A stretch of DNA of 64,000 bases from Fibrobacteria bacterium (GTDB lineage Bacteria; Fibrobacterota; Fibrobacteria; UBA11236), in the NCBI GenBank assembly GCA_017881725.1, contig JADGQO010000026.1:1-64000 (forward strand), given 5' to 3'. The position numbers and the translations under genes were made by a program. This document shows, one piece after another, positions 1-10,129 of the stretch. Numbering within the stretch: the first letter of the stretch is position 1; every line of letters begins with the position of its first letter. The notes beneath the pieces were generated by a model. The model worked only from the letters and a program-made list of their open reading frames with translations, was not told the origin of the DNA and did no database searches.

Positions 1-2
1 CG

Positions 3-173
3 GATGCCAAGACTTGGAAAATCGTCCAGCCAGTCGCGGAGTTTCCAGGGCGTGGAGGCCATACCGCTTTGAACTTCAAAAATCGGCTATGGGTCATTGG
101 AGGCTTGGGCCAGAAGCAGGTTTTAAATGACGTTTGGAAAACCACGGATTCGTCGTACTTGCCTCCGCAATAA
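3..173 (+). CDS. 3' end of kelch/galactose-oxidase-like repeat protein (truncated by window edge)
   Basis: Open frame from window start to TAA at 171-173; its 56-aa translation is identical to the C-terminus of the next gene. Confidence 0.85.
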   Translation, partial: DAKTWKIVQPVAEFPGRGGHTALNFKNRLWVIGGLGQKQVLNDVWKTTDSSYLPPQ

Positions 174-232
174 ATGCATCTTTATACGGTGAACGTCCGT
201 AATCTTGATCGGCTTCTGGCGCACTCACTCAC

Positions 233-1270
233 ATGACTTTCTGTTGGTCACAATTAATTCCCCGTTCATTGCGCAGCCTTGCCTTAATGTTACTCATCTC
301 ACTTATGATTCCAGGACTCTGGTCTTGCGCCTCGACGACCGAGGGGGAAATGCCGAAGCCGGTTTGGCAACAAACGCTGAAGGGTGGTGCGTTCAGCTAT
401 CGATGGGCCCATGTCTCACTGGTTTTCAAAGAGCGGATGTGGGTAATCGGCGGCAATAGTTATGATGTCGAAATGAACGATGTTTGGTCCAGCGTGGACG
501 GAAAAACCTGGGACCGCATTACCGATTCCGCGGACTTTTCGCCAAGGTTCTGGCATTCAGGGGTGGTATTCAATAATAAAATGTGGGTAATTGGTGGGGC
601 TTTAAAAGCAGGTGGCCATTTCGCAAACGACGTGTGGAATAGTGACGATGGAAAAAAATGGAATCAAGTGACTGACTCCGCCCCCTTTGAACCCAGATGC
701 ACACATGCGTCCCTAGTATTTCAAAATAAAATATGGGTGATCGGTGGATGGGCCAATGCCACCTTTCCAAAACATGATGTCTGGTCTTCGGGAGACGGAA
801 AGACCTGGGAACTTGTTACCGCTTCAGCGGCATTTACGGAACGGATCCAATTAAATGCCATCTCTTGGAAAAATGCCATGTGGGTAATTGATGGGCAGAA
901 TATTTCCACGGGCGGCGGTTCCTATCATGACGTTTGGCGATCAGTGGATGGGAAAACCTGGGACAAGCAGACGGACAGCCTGCCCTGGGGTGATATGAAA
1001 GGTTTACAATCCATTACCGCCACCCAAGACACCTTATACGCCATCGGGGGAATAGGCGTTGGCTTCTACGATTACTTGAATGCGGTTTGGAGCTCAACGG
1101 ATGCCAAGACTTGGAAAATCGTCCAGCCGGTCGCTGAGTTTCCGGGACGCGGAGGACATACCGCTTTGAATTTCAAAAACCGGCTATGGGTCATCGGAGG
1201 CTTGGGACAGAAGCAGGTTTTAAATGATGTTTGGAAAACCACGGATTCGTCGTACTTGCCTCCGCAATAA
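233..1270 (+). CDS. Kelch-repeat lipoprotein
   Basis: Signal peptide with lipobox-like LWSC; repeated MWVIGG...NDVWSS.DGKTW units. Confidence 0.85.
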   Translation: MTFCWSQLIPRSLRSLALMLLISLMIPGLWSCASTTEGEMPKPVWQQTLKGGAFSYRWAHVSLVFKERMWVIGGNSYDVEMNDVWSSVDGKTWDRITDSADFSPRFWHSGVVFNNKMWVIGGALKAGGHFANDVWNSDDGKKWNQVTDSAPFEPRCTHASLVFQNKIWVIGGWANATFPKHDVWSSGDGKTWELVTASAAFTERIQLNAISWKNAMWVIDGQNISTGGGSYHDVWRSVDGKTWDKQTDSLPWGDMKGLQSITATQDTLYAIGGIGVGFYDYLNAVWSSTDAKTWKIVQPVAEFPGRGGHTALNFKNRLWVIGGLGQKQVLNDVWKTTDSSYLPPQ

Positions 1271-1380
1271 AAGTTCAACTGCCAGGTGGCAGGATCAACT
1301 CCAATTGAGACCAGCCCGCCAATAAATCCTCTCCGCATCGACATCTGGAAACTCGACCCACCCTTTCATATCCGCCGTAT

Positions 1381-2928
1381 TTATTCCCGGCCACCCCAGC
1401 TTCCGAATAAGCCACCGTTGCGGATGCTCGGAATACGCGAAGGTCCAAACGAGCCCGTCTGGATAGTGCTCCCTCCGCCACCCGTTCCACCTGGTGTGAA
1501 TCCGGAAGGCCAACCAGGGGGCGGTCCGGAGGGCGGTGGAGGATGCAAGCCAGTATTCGGATCGACATAGGGATCCGTCAAAGATGGGCCTTTCCAATTG
1601 GAACAACTGTTTCCCGTCGGAGCGCCGGAGGGCCGGTAGGTTGAGGCACAGCCCTTGGTATAAGCGCAGGAATTATCGAACGACGCATTGTTCAGGCCAC
1701 AATACCATTGTCCGTTCGCCTTGTTTTGAATGGCTTCGGCGACGCCGGTGTTTGAGCAATAGAGATTCCAGTTTCCGACGTCGGTTTGGAGATCGCAACA
1801 TTCCGCTTGGGTGGAAATCTGGGCGCAAATTTCCGCTTTGGGATCGATAGGCTGGCCCAACGCCAGGTGTCCCCAATATTCCTTACAACAGGTTTGCGCT
1901 TTCCAGGCCGTGCATTCCGAGGGAATGGCCGCGCAAGTCGAGGTGCCGCACAGCGCCCGCACATTGCCCCAATTGGGGATGATGCCATCCGGTAAAGGCG
2001 TGCCGTCGCAAAAGCTCATGTTCTTGCAATCGAAAAAATCGTTCCACCAGCCTCCGTCGCAAATGGGCGGACCACAGGTGCTGCCGTTCTCGCCCACGCA
2101 ATCGATGCACACGTTCGCGCACACGCTGCCCGGCTGGCATTCGCCCGTGGTGATGGCGGCGCAGCAATCCGCCTTGGTCTGCCAGGGCGCTATCCTGCAA
2201 AAGTCCGTTCCACAAGCGCTGTTCCAGGTTTTTACGCTGACATTGCCGCTCAAGGCGCAGCGGTAATAGCACTTTTCATTGAGCCCGTCGGTTGGGTTTA
2301 GATTTTGATTGGCGAAAAACTGTTTCATGAATCCGCAGCATTGGCCCTGGTCATAACAGGAATAGGAATTCAGCCGGGTTTGGTTTTCCGTAACGACGCT
2401 TTTATTCAAATCCGAAAGTTGCTGCTTGAGCGACGCGTAAAACGCAGCTTCGGCCTGCCGTTCCGCCAGGGTCGTTACCTTTCCGGCGGCGTTTTTCGAT
2501 GAGAGGTGCGGCGCAATCAAGGTGGCGAAAACGCGTCCGGCGATGAACACGTTGTTCGTCAGAACTCCGGCCTGGACTTCCAATCCCACCACGCTGGTAT
2601 CCACGGCCCCCGCTACCATGGGGCCTGGAACGATTCGATACCGATACAGGAATTCGCCCATCCCCACGGCGGCCGGTGCGCTCCATTGCGTATAGCCCGG
2701 TCCGGCGGCGGTCAAGGTGGCCACGGTCAGGGTGCTTAATTTTTCCGCCGTAGTCGCGACTGCATCGGTCAAGGCTTTCATCTCACGGGATTCCCTGTGA
2801 TTGGCCACCACGTTTTTAAAGGCCTTGGTGCCCACTCCGGCGAGAATGACGAATACCAACAGGCCGGCCAAGGCTTCGAGCAAACCGAAGCCGCCTTGCA
2901 TGCGTTGATTCGGACGTGATTTTTTCAA
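1381..2928 (-). CDS. Large Cys-rich prepilin-like protein
   Basis: N-terminal GFGLLEALAGLLVFVILAGVG prepilin helix; four CC motifs and many other Cys; Pro/Gly-rich C-terminus. Confidence 0.75.
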   Translation of the reverse strand: MKKSRPNQRMQGGFGLLEALAGLLVFVILAGVGTKAFKNVVANHRESREMKALTDAVATTAEKLSTLTVATLTAAGPGYTQWSAPAAVGMGEFLYRYRIVPGPMVAGAVDTSVVGLEVQAGVLTNNVFIAGRVFATLIAPHLSSKNAAGKVTTLAERQAEAAFYASLKQQLSDLNKSVVTENQTRLNSYSCYDQGQCCGFMKQFFANQNLNPTDGLNEKCYYRCALSGNVSVKTWNSACGTDFCRIAPWQTKADCCAAITTGECQPGSVCANVCIDCVGENGSTCGPPICDGGWWNDFFDCKNMSFCDGTPLPDGIIPNWGNVRALCGTSTCAAIPSECTAWKAQTCCKEYWGHLALGQPIDPKAEICAQISTQAECCDLQTDVGNWNLYCSNTGVAEAIQNKANGQWYCGLNNASFDNSCAYTKGCASTYRPSGAPTGNSCSNWKGPSLTDPYVDPNTGLHPPPPSGPPPGWPSGFTPGGTGGGGSTIQTGSFGPSRIPSIRNGGLFGSWGGRE

Positions 2929-4748
2929 AAGCTTTTCCTCTTGTATCCGATGATTTGGGGGGCGCTATGGTCGTCGGTCATGGGCGCGGGGAATTTGGGC
3001 GGATAGGCGACGCCGAGATTGTCGTCATAACGCCAGGTCACGCGCGCGGGATCGCTGTTACAGTCCCAGCCCTCGTCGCAATTATCCTTGGGGCCTTTAG
3101 AACCGGCGTTGCGCGTAATGAGCGAGCCTTCGAAAGTCAACTTCCATTTCGTTCCTTTGGTGCGCGGATATGCCAAGGCCACGAATCCGTACTCGTCGAG
3201 CACGGCGTTCGGGCAGGTTCCGTCCTTGCGGCATTCCACTTGCGGTTCCCGGCCATAGCCCGCTTCGCGTACGCGGGCGTCGTCCCAAATGAAATTATCG
3301 GACATGTACTTGGCGAAGTTCACCGTGGTTCCCGCCTTCGGCACCCGGGTGGAATCGAAAACCTCGCGCTTGCACACATACCCGTATTTCCAATCCGGCA
3401 CCGGCAGGCCGTCGGCATACACGATTTCGTCATTCTCAGCCAGGATGGCCGCGCGGATGGTCAGCTCGCGGGAGGAGCTTTCGTGAATGTAAACCCTGTC
3501 CTGTGCGATGATGCCCAAAGTCACCGGCATGCCGTTGGCGTCCACTTCGGTTTTGATCGGGCCGATGAAATCGCCGTAAAGAAACACATCGTCGCCGGAC
3601 GCCACGGTGAGCGGAATCTGTTTCAATTGTCCGGTCAAATAAATGTCGCCGGGAAAGAACAGGATGGCATTGTCCTTGAAGGTGGAATAGAGCCGGCTAT
3701 ACCTGCGCGCCGGAGTCCCAAGCACGAAATAATCCTTGCCGTCCCCACCGCCGTCGTAAACCACGGGCGAGGCCATGACAATCACGGAGTCGCCCACCAA
3801 AGTAACTTGCGCCAAGTCGATGGCCACGGCCGATCCGGCCACCACGACGGGGCTCCGGAGCGTCTGGCTCAAGGTATCGAAGCAACCCGCGAACAAAGTG
3901 TCGCACGGTCCAGTGGAATGGCAGGAACCGTTGGTATTCAGTCTGTCCCAAGCAGGATTGGCGGGATTGGGATCGGTTCCGAACAAGTGGATGCCTCCAT
4001 TATCCGACATCGATTCGAAGGTTTGTGAATACATGGAGACATCGTAAAAGGAGTTGTCCCAACCGCTGACATGCACGTGGTTCAAGGTGGGAATATCCTG
4101 TTGGTTTTCCCGGAACCCGAAATCGTATTGGCCGTTGGCACGATTCTGCAAAACGCCTCCGGTACTCACCAAGCGGGTGAATTGAACGGTAGGGTTGGTT
4201 AAATCGATGTCCCCGGCCACCAGGATTTCCCCATCCACGACGCTGCCGCCCGTGTAAATCAAAGTGCTGTTACCCTCCACGTAACGCGCGTATTTCGCCA
4301 GGCTGGGCGCCCGCAAAACGCCTTGCACGCTTTCATAACGTTGGGCCGGCCGCGCCGGATCCTTGACGCCTTGCACATTGATGGAAACAGACAGCGGCGT
4401 CTCGACCAGGTCGTATGACTCCAATCGGAAATACCCCATCTCGGAAGTCCCGAACCCGATCTTCCGCCAATCCGCAGCCTTCTCCACGGCCAGGAAATTG
4501 CGAACCTGTTTGGCCCCACCCGCGCGGTTCAAGGCTACGATTCGAGTCTTCAGATAATTGAAACCCGCGTCGGCCAAATAAAATTCCTCGGTGGATTTCA
4601 TGTTCTTCACCGTATCGATTCGGCTCCGCCCGCTGCGTTGCGTGAGGATGAACAACACCAGGGCCAAAACCACGCCCACCGTAAGCACGATGAACAGCAC
4701 CGCGCCGCGCTGACTCCGTTCCGAACCGGCGAGTGTCGGACTGGTCAT
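2925..4748 (-). CDS. PilX-like pilus assembly / minor pseudopilin-like membrane protein
   Basis: N-terminal RGAVLFIVLTVGVVLALVLFILTQRSG helix; overlaps both neighbouring pilin-like genes. Confidence 0.65.
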   Translation of the reverse strand: MTSPTLAGSERSQRGAVLFIVLTVGVVLALVLFILTQRSGRSRIDTVKNMKSTEEFYLADAGFNYLKTRIVALNRAGGAKQVRNFLAVEKAADWRKIGFGTSEMGYFRLESYDLVETPLSVSINVQGVKDPARPAQRYESVQGVLRAPSLAKYARYVEGNSTLIYTGGSVVDGEILVAGDIDLTNPTVQFTRLVSTGGVLQNRANGQYDFGFRENQQDIPTLNHVHVSGWDNSFYDVSMYSQTFESMSDNGGIHLFGTDPNPANPAWDRLNTNGSCHSTGPCDTLFAGCFDTLSQTLRSPVVVAGSAVAIDLAQVTLVGDSVIVMASPVVYDGGGDGKDYFVLGTPARRYSRLYSTFKDNAILFFPGDIYLTGQLKQIPLTVASGDDVFLYGDFIGPIKTEVDANGMPVTLGIIAQDRVYIHESSSRELTIRAAILAENDEIVYADGLPVPDWKYGYVCKREVFDSTRVPKAGTTVNFAKYMSDNFIWDDARVREAGYGREPQVECRKDGTCPNAVLDEYGFVALAYPRTKGTKWKLTFEGSLITRNAGSKGPKDNCDEGWDCNSDPARVTWRYDDNLGVAYPPKFPAPMTDDHSAPQIIGYKRKSF

Positions 4749-5557
4749 TAAAAACCCCTTACGAAAACGGTTTGTTCGGATTTGCGGGCCAGCAGCGCAT
4801 GCGTTGGCGGACCGGTTAAGGCGACGAAAGTCAGCGCATACGCGATTTGCCCGGCTTCGCGATCGACGGACCGCACGCGGAACTCCAAGGAGTCGCCCGG
4901 TAGGTGGGTCGGCACGAAGCTGCGCACGAATACGGCGGATCCATCGGCCGCTTCGCGCGCCACGCGCAAGGTCTTGTTATCCGGAAGGGATATCGTGATG
5001 CGCTCCAAAGGAAAAATCAGGGTCATTTTGGGATAGGTGGCGAAAAGATCATCCTTAAGGAAGAGGATGGAATCTTGGATGCCGGACACGGCCGCCACTT
5101 CTTGGGCGCTCCCAGCATTGATGTAGGCGAATCCGCCGGTCTTGAATAGCGAAGCGTTGTCCACCTTCACCTGGCGTTGGTGGGTATTGAGGACCGGGGC
5201 GGCCAGCAACGCAGCGGATCCCGAATAATTCCCGTACACGCGAATGGCCAAGGAGTCGGGCTTCAAATCGAAAACGCGATGACCGCCATTCACAATCGGC
5301 GCCGACAGCAAACGATGGGGGTCGAAAAAAAGCGAGTCTCCGGAAACGCCGCCGGCAATCAGGTAGCGGTTGATACAATCCACGGCGTTTCGCACCCCGT
5401 CCTGGAGCGATGTGACCTGCTTTTGTCGGTCCATCCGGGCCATGAAATTCCGATAAAAAGTGAAGGCCAGCAACGAAACCAAGGTGCCTACGATAAGGGC
5501 AACCAGGATTTCGATCAGCGTCATACCCCGATTGCTCGGGCTTGGGGGATTTTTCAT
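4748..5557 (-). CDS. PilW-like prepilin
   Basis: GMTLIEILVALIVGTLVSLLAFTFYR prepilin motif; internal Met chosen as start, upstream ORF extension to 5584 possible. Confidence 0.7.
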   Translation of the reverse strand: MKNPPSPSNRGMTLIEILVALIVGTLVSLLAFTFYRNFMARMDRQKQVTSLQDGVRNAVDCINRYLIAGGVSGDSLFFDPHRLLSAPIVNGGHRVFDLKPDSLAIRVYGNYSGSAALLAAPVLNTHQRQVKVDNASLFKTGGFAYINAGSAQEVAAVSGIQDSILFLKDDLFATYPKMTLIFPLERITISLPDNKTLRVAREAADGSAVFVRSFVPTHLPGDSLEFRVRSVDREAGQIAYALTFVALTGPPTHALLARKSEQTVFVRGF

Positions 5558-5754
5558 TTTTGGTAATTCAACAACCCATCGCAACTTTCGCTCAATTATA
5601 GAGGGTGGCCCTTGGTAACAGCCACAATTCAGGCCGTTTTAACTAATTTCACACGGCCGGGTGCCGTCGGTTCCCGCTAAATCATCCGGAAATCCGTGCC
5701 TTATGCCGGAGTATTCCGTATTTTCACGTTCTTGAATAAAAGAGTTCGACTGGC

Positions 5755-8469
5755 ATGAGCACACTAATTTCTCAAGCCCAAGCCTCCCGGGGCTTTGGCA
5801 TTCCTTACCTGTCCGGAGCGGAAATCCGTCAGGGCTTCATCGATTTTTTCGCGTCCAAAGGACACACCTACGTGCCATCCGCGCCCGTGGTTCCGCATGA
5901 CGACCCGACTTTGCTGTTCACCAATGCCGGCATGAACCAATTCAAATCCGCCTTGCTCGGGGATAACCGCGAGGGCTGGAAGCGCGTGGCCAACTCCCAG
6001 AAATGCATCCGCGTTTCCGGCAAGCACAACGACCTCGACGAGGTGGGCCGCGATACTTACCATCACACTTTTTTTGAAATGCTCGGGAACTGGTCGTTCG
6101 GCGACTACTACAAGCAGGACGCCATCGTGTTGGCCTGGGAGCTGTTGACCGAGGTTTGGAAGGTTCCCAAAGACCGGCTGTACGTCACCGTATATAAGGA
6201 CGATGATGAAGCCGAACAGATTTGGAAAACAAAAACCGATATCGAGCACAAACGCATCATGCGTTTCGCGGAAAAGTCCAACTTTTGGGAAATGGGCGAT
6301 GTGGGGCCTTGCGGACCTTGCTCGGAAATCCATTTCGACATGGGCGATCCCGCAACGCGCGATCAGACTTATGCTGATCCCATCCTTGGCGTGAACGGGC
6401 CCAATGCCCGATACATCGAATTGTGGAACAACGTGTTCATGCAATTCGAACGCTTGCAAAGCGGGGAGTTAAAGCCCCTCAAGCACAAGAACGTCGATAC
6501 CGGCATGGGGTTTGAACGCATTGTTTCCGTGATCCAGGGAACCGGGTCGAATTATGAAACGGACGTGTTCGGTCCCCTCATCCAAAAAATCGCATCCTTG
6601 TCCGGAGTCGCGTATTCGCAAGGGCCGGAAGGCACCGCCCACCGGGTCATGGCCGATCACGTGCGCGCCTTATCCTTCGCCATCGCCGACGGGGCCACCC
6701 CTGGAAACGAAGGCCGCGGATACGTCCTGCGCCGCATTCTCCGCCGCGGCAGCCGCTTCGCCCGCAACATGGGCCAACGTGAGCCTTTCCTCTGCAAGCT
6801 CGTGGCCGTCCTCGCCGAAACCATGGGCCAGGCCTATCCGGAACTGGTGCAACGACAGGCCTATATCGAACAGGTGATCCGCGCCGAAGAGGAACGCTTC
6901 ATGCGCACCTTGGGCCAGGGACTGGATCGTTTCGCCAAGATTTCCGCCGACGTGAAATCCAAGTCGGCCACTGTCATTCCCGGCGCAGACGTATTCACTC
7001 TTTACGATACCTACGGGTTTCCCACCGACTTGACGCGCATCCTGGCCGAAGAGCAAGGGCTGACCATCGATGAGGCCGGCTATACCAAACATATGGAAGA
7101 GCAACGCGAGCGGGCCCGCAGCGCGGCCAAATTCGACGGCAGCTTCGCCAGCGATGAAGGCTGGACGCTGCTCTCGCCGAGCCTGGAAACGGAATTCGTC
7201 GGCTATGCGTCGCTCGCGTCCGACTGCAAGACCTTGCGCTACCGCGAGGACAAGGACCAAGTTTTGGTGGTCCTGGATCGCACCCCGTTTTACGCCGAGG
7301 CCGGCGGGCAGGTCGGCGATACGGGAACGCTGGCATCGACGCTGAAATCCGCCACCGGTCTGCCTGCGGCCGAATTGCGCGTGACCGACACCATTAAGGT
7401 GTTCGACATGATTATCCACCGTTGCGATTTGCTGGGCGGCCTGCTCACGAAAGAGAACATGGCCTCCCTGGTCGCGAAGGTCGACGCCGATCAACGTTTC
7501 GCGATCCTGCGCAACCATAGCGCCACGCATTTGCTGCACGCGGCCCTCCGATCCGTGCTCGGTGAGCATGTGCAACAGCAGGGGTCGCGCGTTTCGCCCG
7601 ATGCGCTGCGTTTCGACTTCACGCATTTCCAAGGCGTCACGGCAGAGGAACTGCGCAAGGTCGAGGACCTGGTCAACCGTCAGGTGCAGGAAAACCTCGC
7701 GATTTCCATGTCCGTGCACGGCATCGACGAAGCCAAGCAATTGGGTGCCATGGCCTTGTTCGGGGAAAAATACGGCGACCGCGTGCGGGTGATCAAAATG
7801 GGCGGATTCAGCATGGAACTGTGCGGAGGAACCCACGCCACCGCCACGGGGCAAATCGGTTTTTTCAAGATCGTATCGGAAAGCTCCATCGCCGCCGGCG
7901 TCCGGCGCATCGAAGCGGTTACCGGTAACGCGGCAGTTACCCTGGCCCGCCGCAATTTCGACGCCCTGGCGGAAATCGCCAAGGTGTTCAAGTCCAAGCC
8001 CGGGCAGGAACAGGAGCGCGTCGCGGAAGCGGCCGCGCGCATCAAGGCGCTGGAAAAGGAAATCCTGGAATTGCGCCAAGCCCAGGCCCGTTTGCAAGCC
8101 GTTGCCTTGGTAGGCGAACGCTCCGTTCCGATGAACGGGACCACGGTGCTCATCGCTAAGTTGGATGAAAAAACCTATCCCAAGGATTTTGTAGGCCTTT
8201 TGGTCGATGGCCTCGCGTCGCAACTCCGTAACGGCGTCGCTCTCCTCACGCAAGTTTCCGGGGACTCCCTTTCCATCTATGTCGTATGCGGCAAGGAAGC
8301 TCAGACGAAAGTCAAGGCCGGGGACTTAATCAAAGCCGTCGGCCCGGTGGCGGACGCGCGTGGCGGAGGCAAACCGGATCGGGCCCAGGCCGGATCGAAG
8401 TCGCCGCAGAAGGAAGGCCTGCTCTTGGCCGAGGCCGAGAAATGGCTCAAACAGGCGTTGGGGGCTTAA
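5755..8469 (+). CDS. alaS: Alanyl-tRNA synthetase
   Basis: Full-length 904 aa; FFxxKGHTYVPSAPVVPHDDPTLLFTNAGMNQFK, HNDLDEVGRDTYHHTFFEMLGNWSFGDYYK, C-terminal LCGGTHATATGQIG. Confidence 0.98.
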   Translation: MSTLISQAQASRGFGIPYLSGAEIRQGFIDFFASKGHTYVPSAPVVPHDDPTLLFTNAGMNQFKSALLGDNREGWKRVANSQKCIRVSGKHNDLDEVGRDTYHHTFFEMLGNWSFGDYYKQDAIVLAWELLTEVWKVPKDRLYVTVYKDDDEAEQIWKTKTDIEHKRIMRFAEKSNFWEMGDVGPCGPCSEIHFDMGDPATRDQTYADPILGVNGPNARYIELWNNVFMQFERLQSGELKPLKHKNVDTGMGFERIVSVIQGTGSNYETDVFGPLIQKIASLSGVAYSQGPEGTAHRVMADHVRALSFAIADGATPGNEGRGYVLRRILRRGSRFARNMGQREPFLCKLVAVLAETMGQAYPELVQRQAYIEQVIRAEEERFMRTLGQGLDRFAKISADVKSKSATVIPGADVFTLYDTYGFPTDLTRILAEEQGLTIDEAGYTKHMEEQRERARSAAKFDGSFASDEGWTLLSPSLETEFVGYASLASDCKTLRYREDKDQVLVVLDRTPFYAEAGGQVGDTGTLASTLKSATGLPAAELRVTDTIKVFDMIIHRCDLLGGLLTKENMASLVAKVDADQRFAILRNHSATHLLHAALRSVLGEHVQQQGSRVSPDALRFDFTHFQGVTAEELRKVEDLVNRQVQENLAISMSVHGIDEAKQLGAMALFGEKYGDRVRVIKMGGFSMELCGGTHATATGQIGFFKIVSESSIAAGVRRIEAVTGNAAVTLARRNFDALAEIAKVFKSKPGQEQERVAEAAARIKALEKEILELRQAQARLQAVALVGERSVPMNGTTVLIAKLDEKTYPKDFVGLLVDGLASQLRNGVALLTQVSGDSLSIYVVCGKEAQTKVKAGDLIKAVGPVADARGGGKPDRAQAGSKSPQKEGLLLAEAEKWLKQALGA
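7924..7941. repeat. Dyad motif GGTAAC-GCGGCA-GTTACC
   Basis: Exact copy of GTAAC-N6-GTTAC. Confidence 0.85.
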
Positions 8470-9218
8470 TGAAAATCGGACCGATTGAAACCCGTCTCAT
8501 CCAAGGCCTGGACAAGGTCAAGTCCTTGTTTTTCGTGCTCCTGGATCCGGATTCGGCGTCCGCCGACAGCATCGTGGAATCCGGCCTGCGCGCCGTTAAA
8601 CATGGCGCCGATGCCCTACTGCTGGGCGGGTCATTCATCGGCAATCCCAACTTCACGCAAATCGCGGCCAGCCTCAAGCGCGAAACGCAAACGCCCATCA
8701 TCCTTTTCCCGGGAGGTTGCTCGCATGTTACCCCGGGTCCGGACGCCATCCTGTTCACCACTTTGATCAGCGGCCGCAATCCGCAATATTTGATCGACGA
8801 GCAAGTGAAAGGCGCCGTCCTGGTGCGCAGCCTCAAGATGGAGGCGCTGCCGACGGCCTATATGTTGATCGAATCCGGACGCACCACGGCGGTGGAATAC
8901 ATCAGCAATACACGACCCATCCCCTCCGATAAGCCCGCCATCGCCGCTGCCCATGCCATGGCCGCCGAATTGATGGGACAACGATGGGTCTATCTCGAAG
9001 CCGGCAGCGGAGCCCTCAACGCCGTGCCCGTCCCCATGGTGCAAATGGTGCGCGCCTCGGTCGACCTTAAAGTCATCGTCGGGGGCGGCATCCGAACGCC
9101 GCAGCAGGCTCGGGAGCGGGTGGAAGCGGGGGCTCATGCCATCGTAGTCGGGAACCTGTTCGAAGCCAATCGCGATGAGAGTTTGATGCGCGACTTCGTT
9201 TCCGCCGTTCACGGTTAA
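8469..9218 (+). CDS. Geranylgeranylglyceryl phosphate synthase family (GGGPS/PcrB-like)
   Basis: FFVLLDPDS, LLGGSFIGNPNF, ILFPGGCSHVTPGPDAILFTTLISGRNPQYLI, YLEAGSGA, IVGGGIRTPQQA; ATG overlaps alaS stop (TAATG). Confidence 0.9.
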   Translation: MKIGPIETRLIQGLDKVKSLFFVLLDPDSASADSIVESGLRAVKHGADALLLGGSFIGNPNFTQIAASLKRETQTPIILFPGGCSHVTPGPDAILFTTLISGRNPQYLIDEQVKGAVLVRSLKMEALPTAYMLIESGRTTAVEYISNTRPIPSDKPAIAAAHAMAAELMGQRWVYLEAGSGALNAVPVPMVQMVRASVDLKVIVGGGIRTPQQARERVEAGAHAIVVGNLFEANRDESLMRDFVSAVHG

Positions 9219-9309
9219 GCCGCAACCGCAACCGCCCCAGGCACCACGGCGTCGGCGCGCGACGCGCCCCGAAGCGACTCCCACTCCGGCCGGATGAATC
9301 CCCCGTCGC

Positions 9310-10089
9310 TTACTTGACCGGCGCGGGCAACCAAGGATGGGGCGGCCCTTTGACTCCGGCATACTTTTTTCGGTATGAACTGGGCGACATGGCCATTTGG
9401 GCTTTGAATTGCCGGTTGAAATGCGATAGATCGTAAAAGCCGTTGTTCAACGCAATATCGGATATGCGCTCGCCCGTTTCCGCCAGGGCCTGGCAAGCCG
9501 CGTGGATGCGCACCATGGTGATGTATTTGAGTGGCGAGATTTTGAACAGGGATTTGAACCTGCGCTCGAACTGGCTGATGGACAAGCAGACCAAGGACGC
9601 CAGCTTGGCCATGTCGATGGTTTCCGTATAATGCTCCATCACGTAATCGAATATTTCCCCCATCTCCAGAAAATGCCGGGAACCGGATTCCATCTGCTTG
9701 ATGTCGCGCGTATAGCCCGCCAAACCGATGATTTCACCGGCAGAATTCCGGACCGGCACCTTGGTCGTCGAATACCAATCGGTGGCTTTACCCGCATGGA
9801 TGATCAACTCGATCAAATTGATCATCGACTCGCCGGTGCGAATGACTTGCTTGTCATCGCGCACGTACTTTTCGGCGTGATGGCGGGGGAAAAAGTCGAA
9901 ATCGGTAAGGCCCAATAATTCTTCTTCGCGCTTCAATCCGCACTTTTCCACGAAAATGCGATTGGCCTTGGTGAACCGGCCCTCAAGGTCCTTGGCGAAA
10001 AGGAAAATGTCGGGCATATGCTCGAATAAATCGAGTAATGCCCCCGTCACGCCGTCGGCGCTGGCATCCCAGGCTGGCTTGCCCTTCAT
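9310..10089 (-). CDS. PAS domain-containing AraC-family transcriptional regulator
   Basis: N-terminal PAS (DIFLFAKDLEGRFTKANRIFVEKCG) and C-terminal AraC HTH; start chosen after GGAGGAAACC Shine-Dalgarno. Confidence 0.88.
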   Translation of the reverse strand: MKGKPAWDASADGVTGALLDLFEHMPDIFLFAKDLEGRFTKANRIFVEKCGLKREEELLGLTDFDFFPRHHAEKYVRDDKQVIRTGESMINLIELIIHAGKATDWYSTTKVPVRNSAGEIIGLAGYTRDIKQMESGSRHFLEMGEIFDYVMEHYTETIDMAKLASLVCLSISQFERRFKSLFKISPLKYITMVRIHAACQALAETGERISDIALNNGFYDLSHFNRQFKAQMAMSPSSYRKKYAGVKGPPHPWLPAPVK

Positions 10090-10129
10090 TGGTTTCCTCC
10101 ACTCCCGGCCCCTCCAACCGATCCACGGT

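Noticed and set aside
2916-4028. 370-aa plus-strand ORF opposite the PilX-like gene
   Set aside because: No coherent domain or start signal; the minus-strand gene has an N-terminal TM helix and overlaps its operon neighbours.
4269-4285. GTTAC-N7-GTAAC near the dispersed motif
   Set aside because: Half-sites are in the opposite relative order and spacing differs; not counted as a copy of GTAAC-N6-GTTAC.
6670-8253. 527-aa minus-strand ORF opposite alaS
   Set aside because: Shadow ORF of a clear alaS gene in GC-rich DNA; His/Gly/Arg-rich translation without recognisable motifs.
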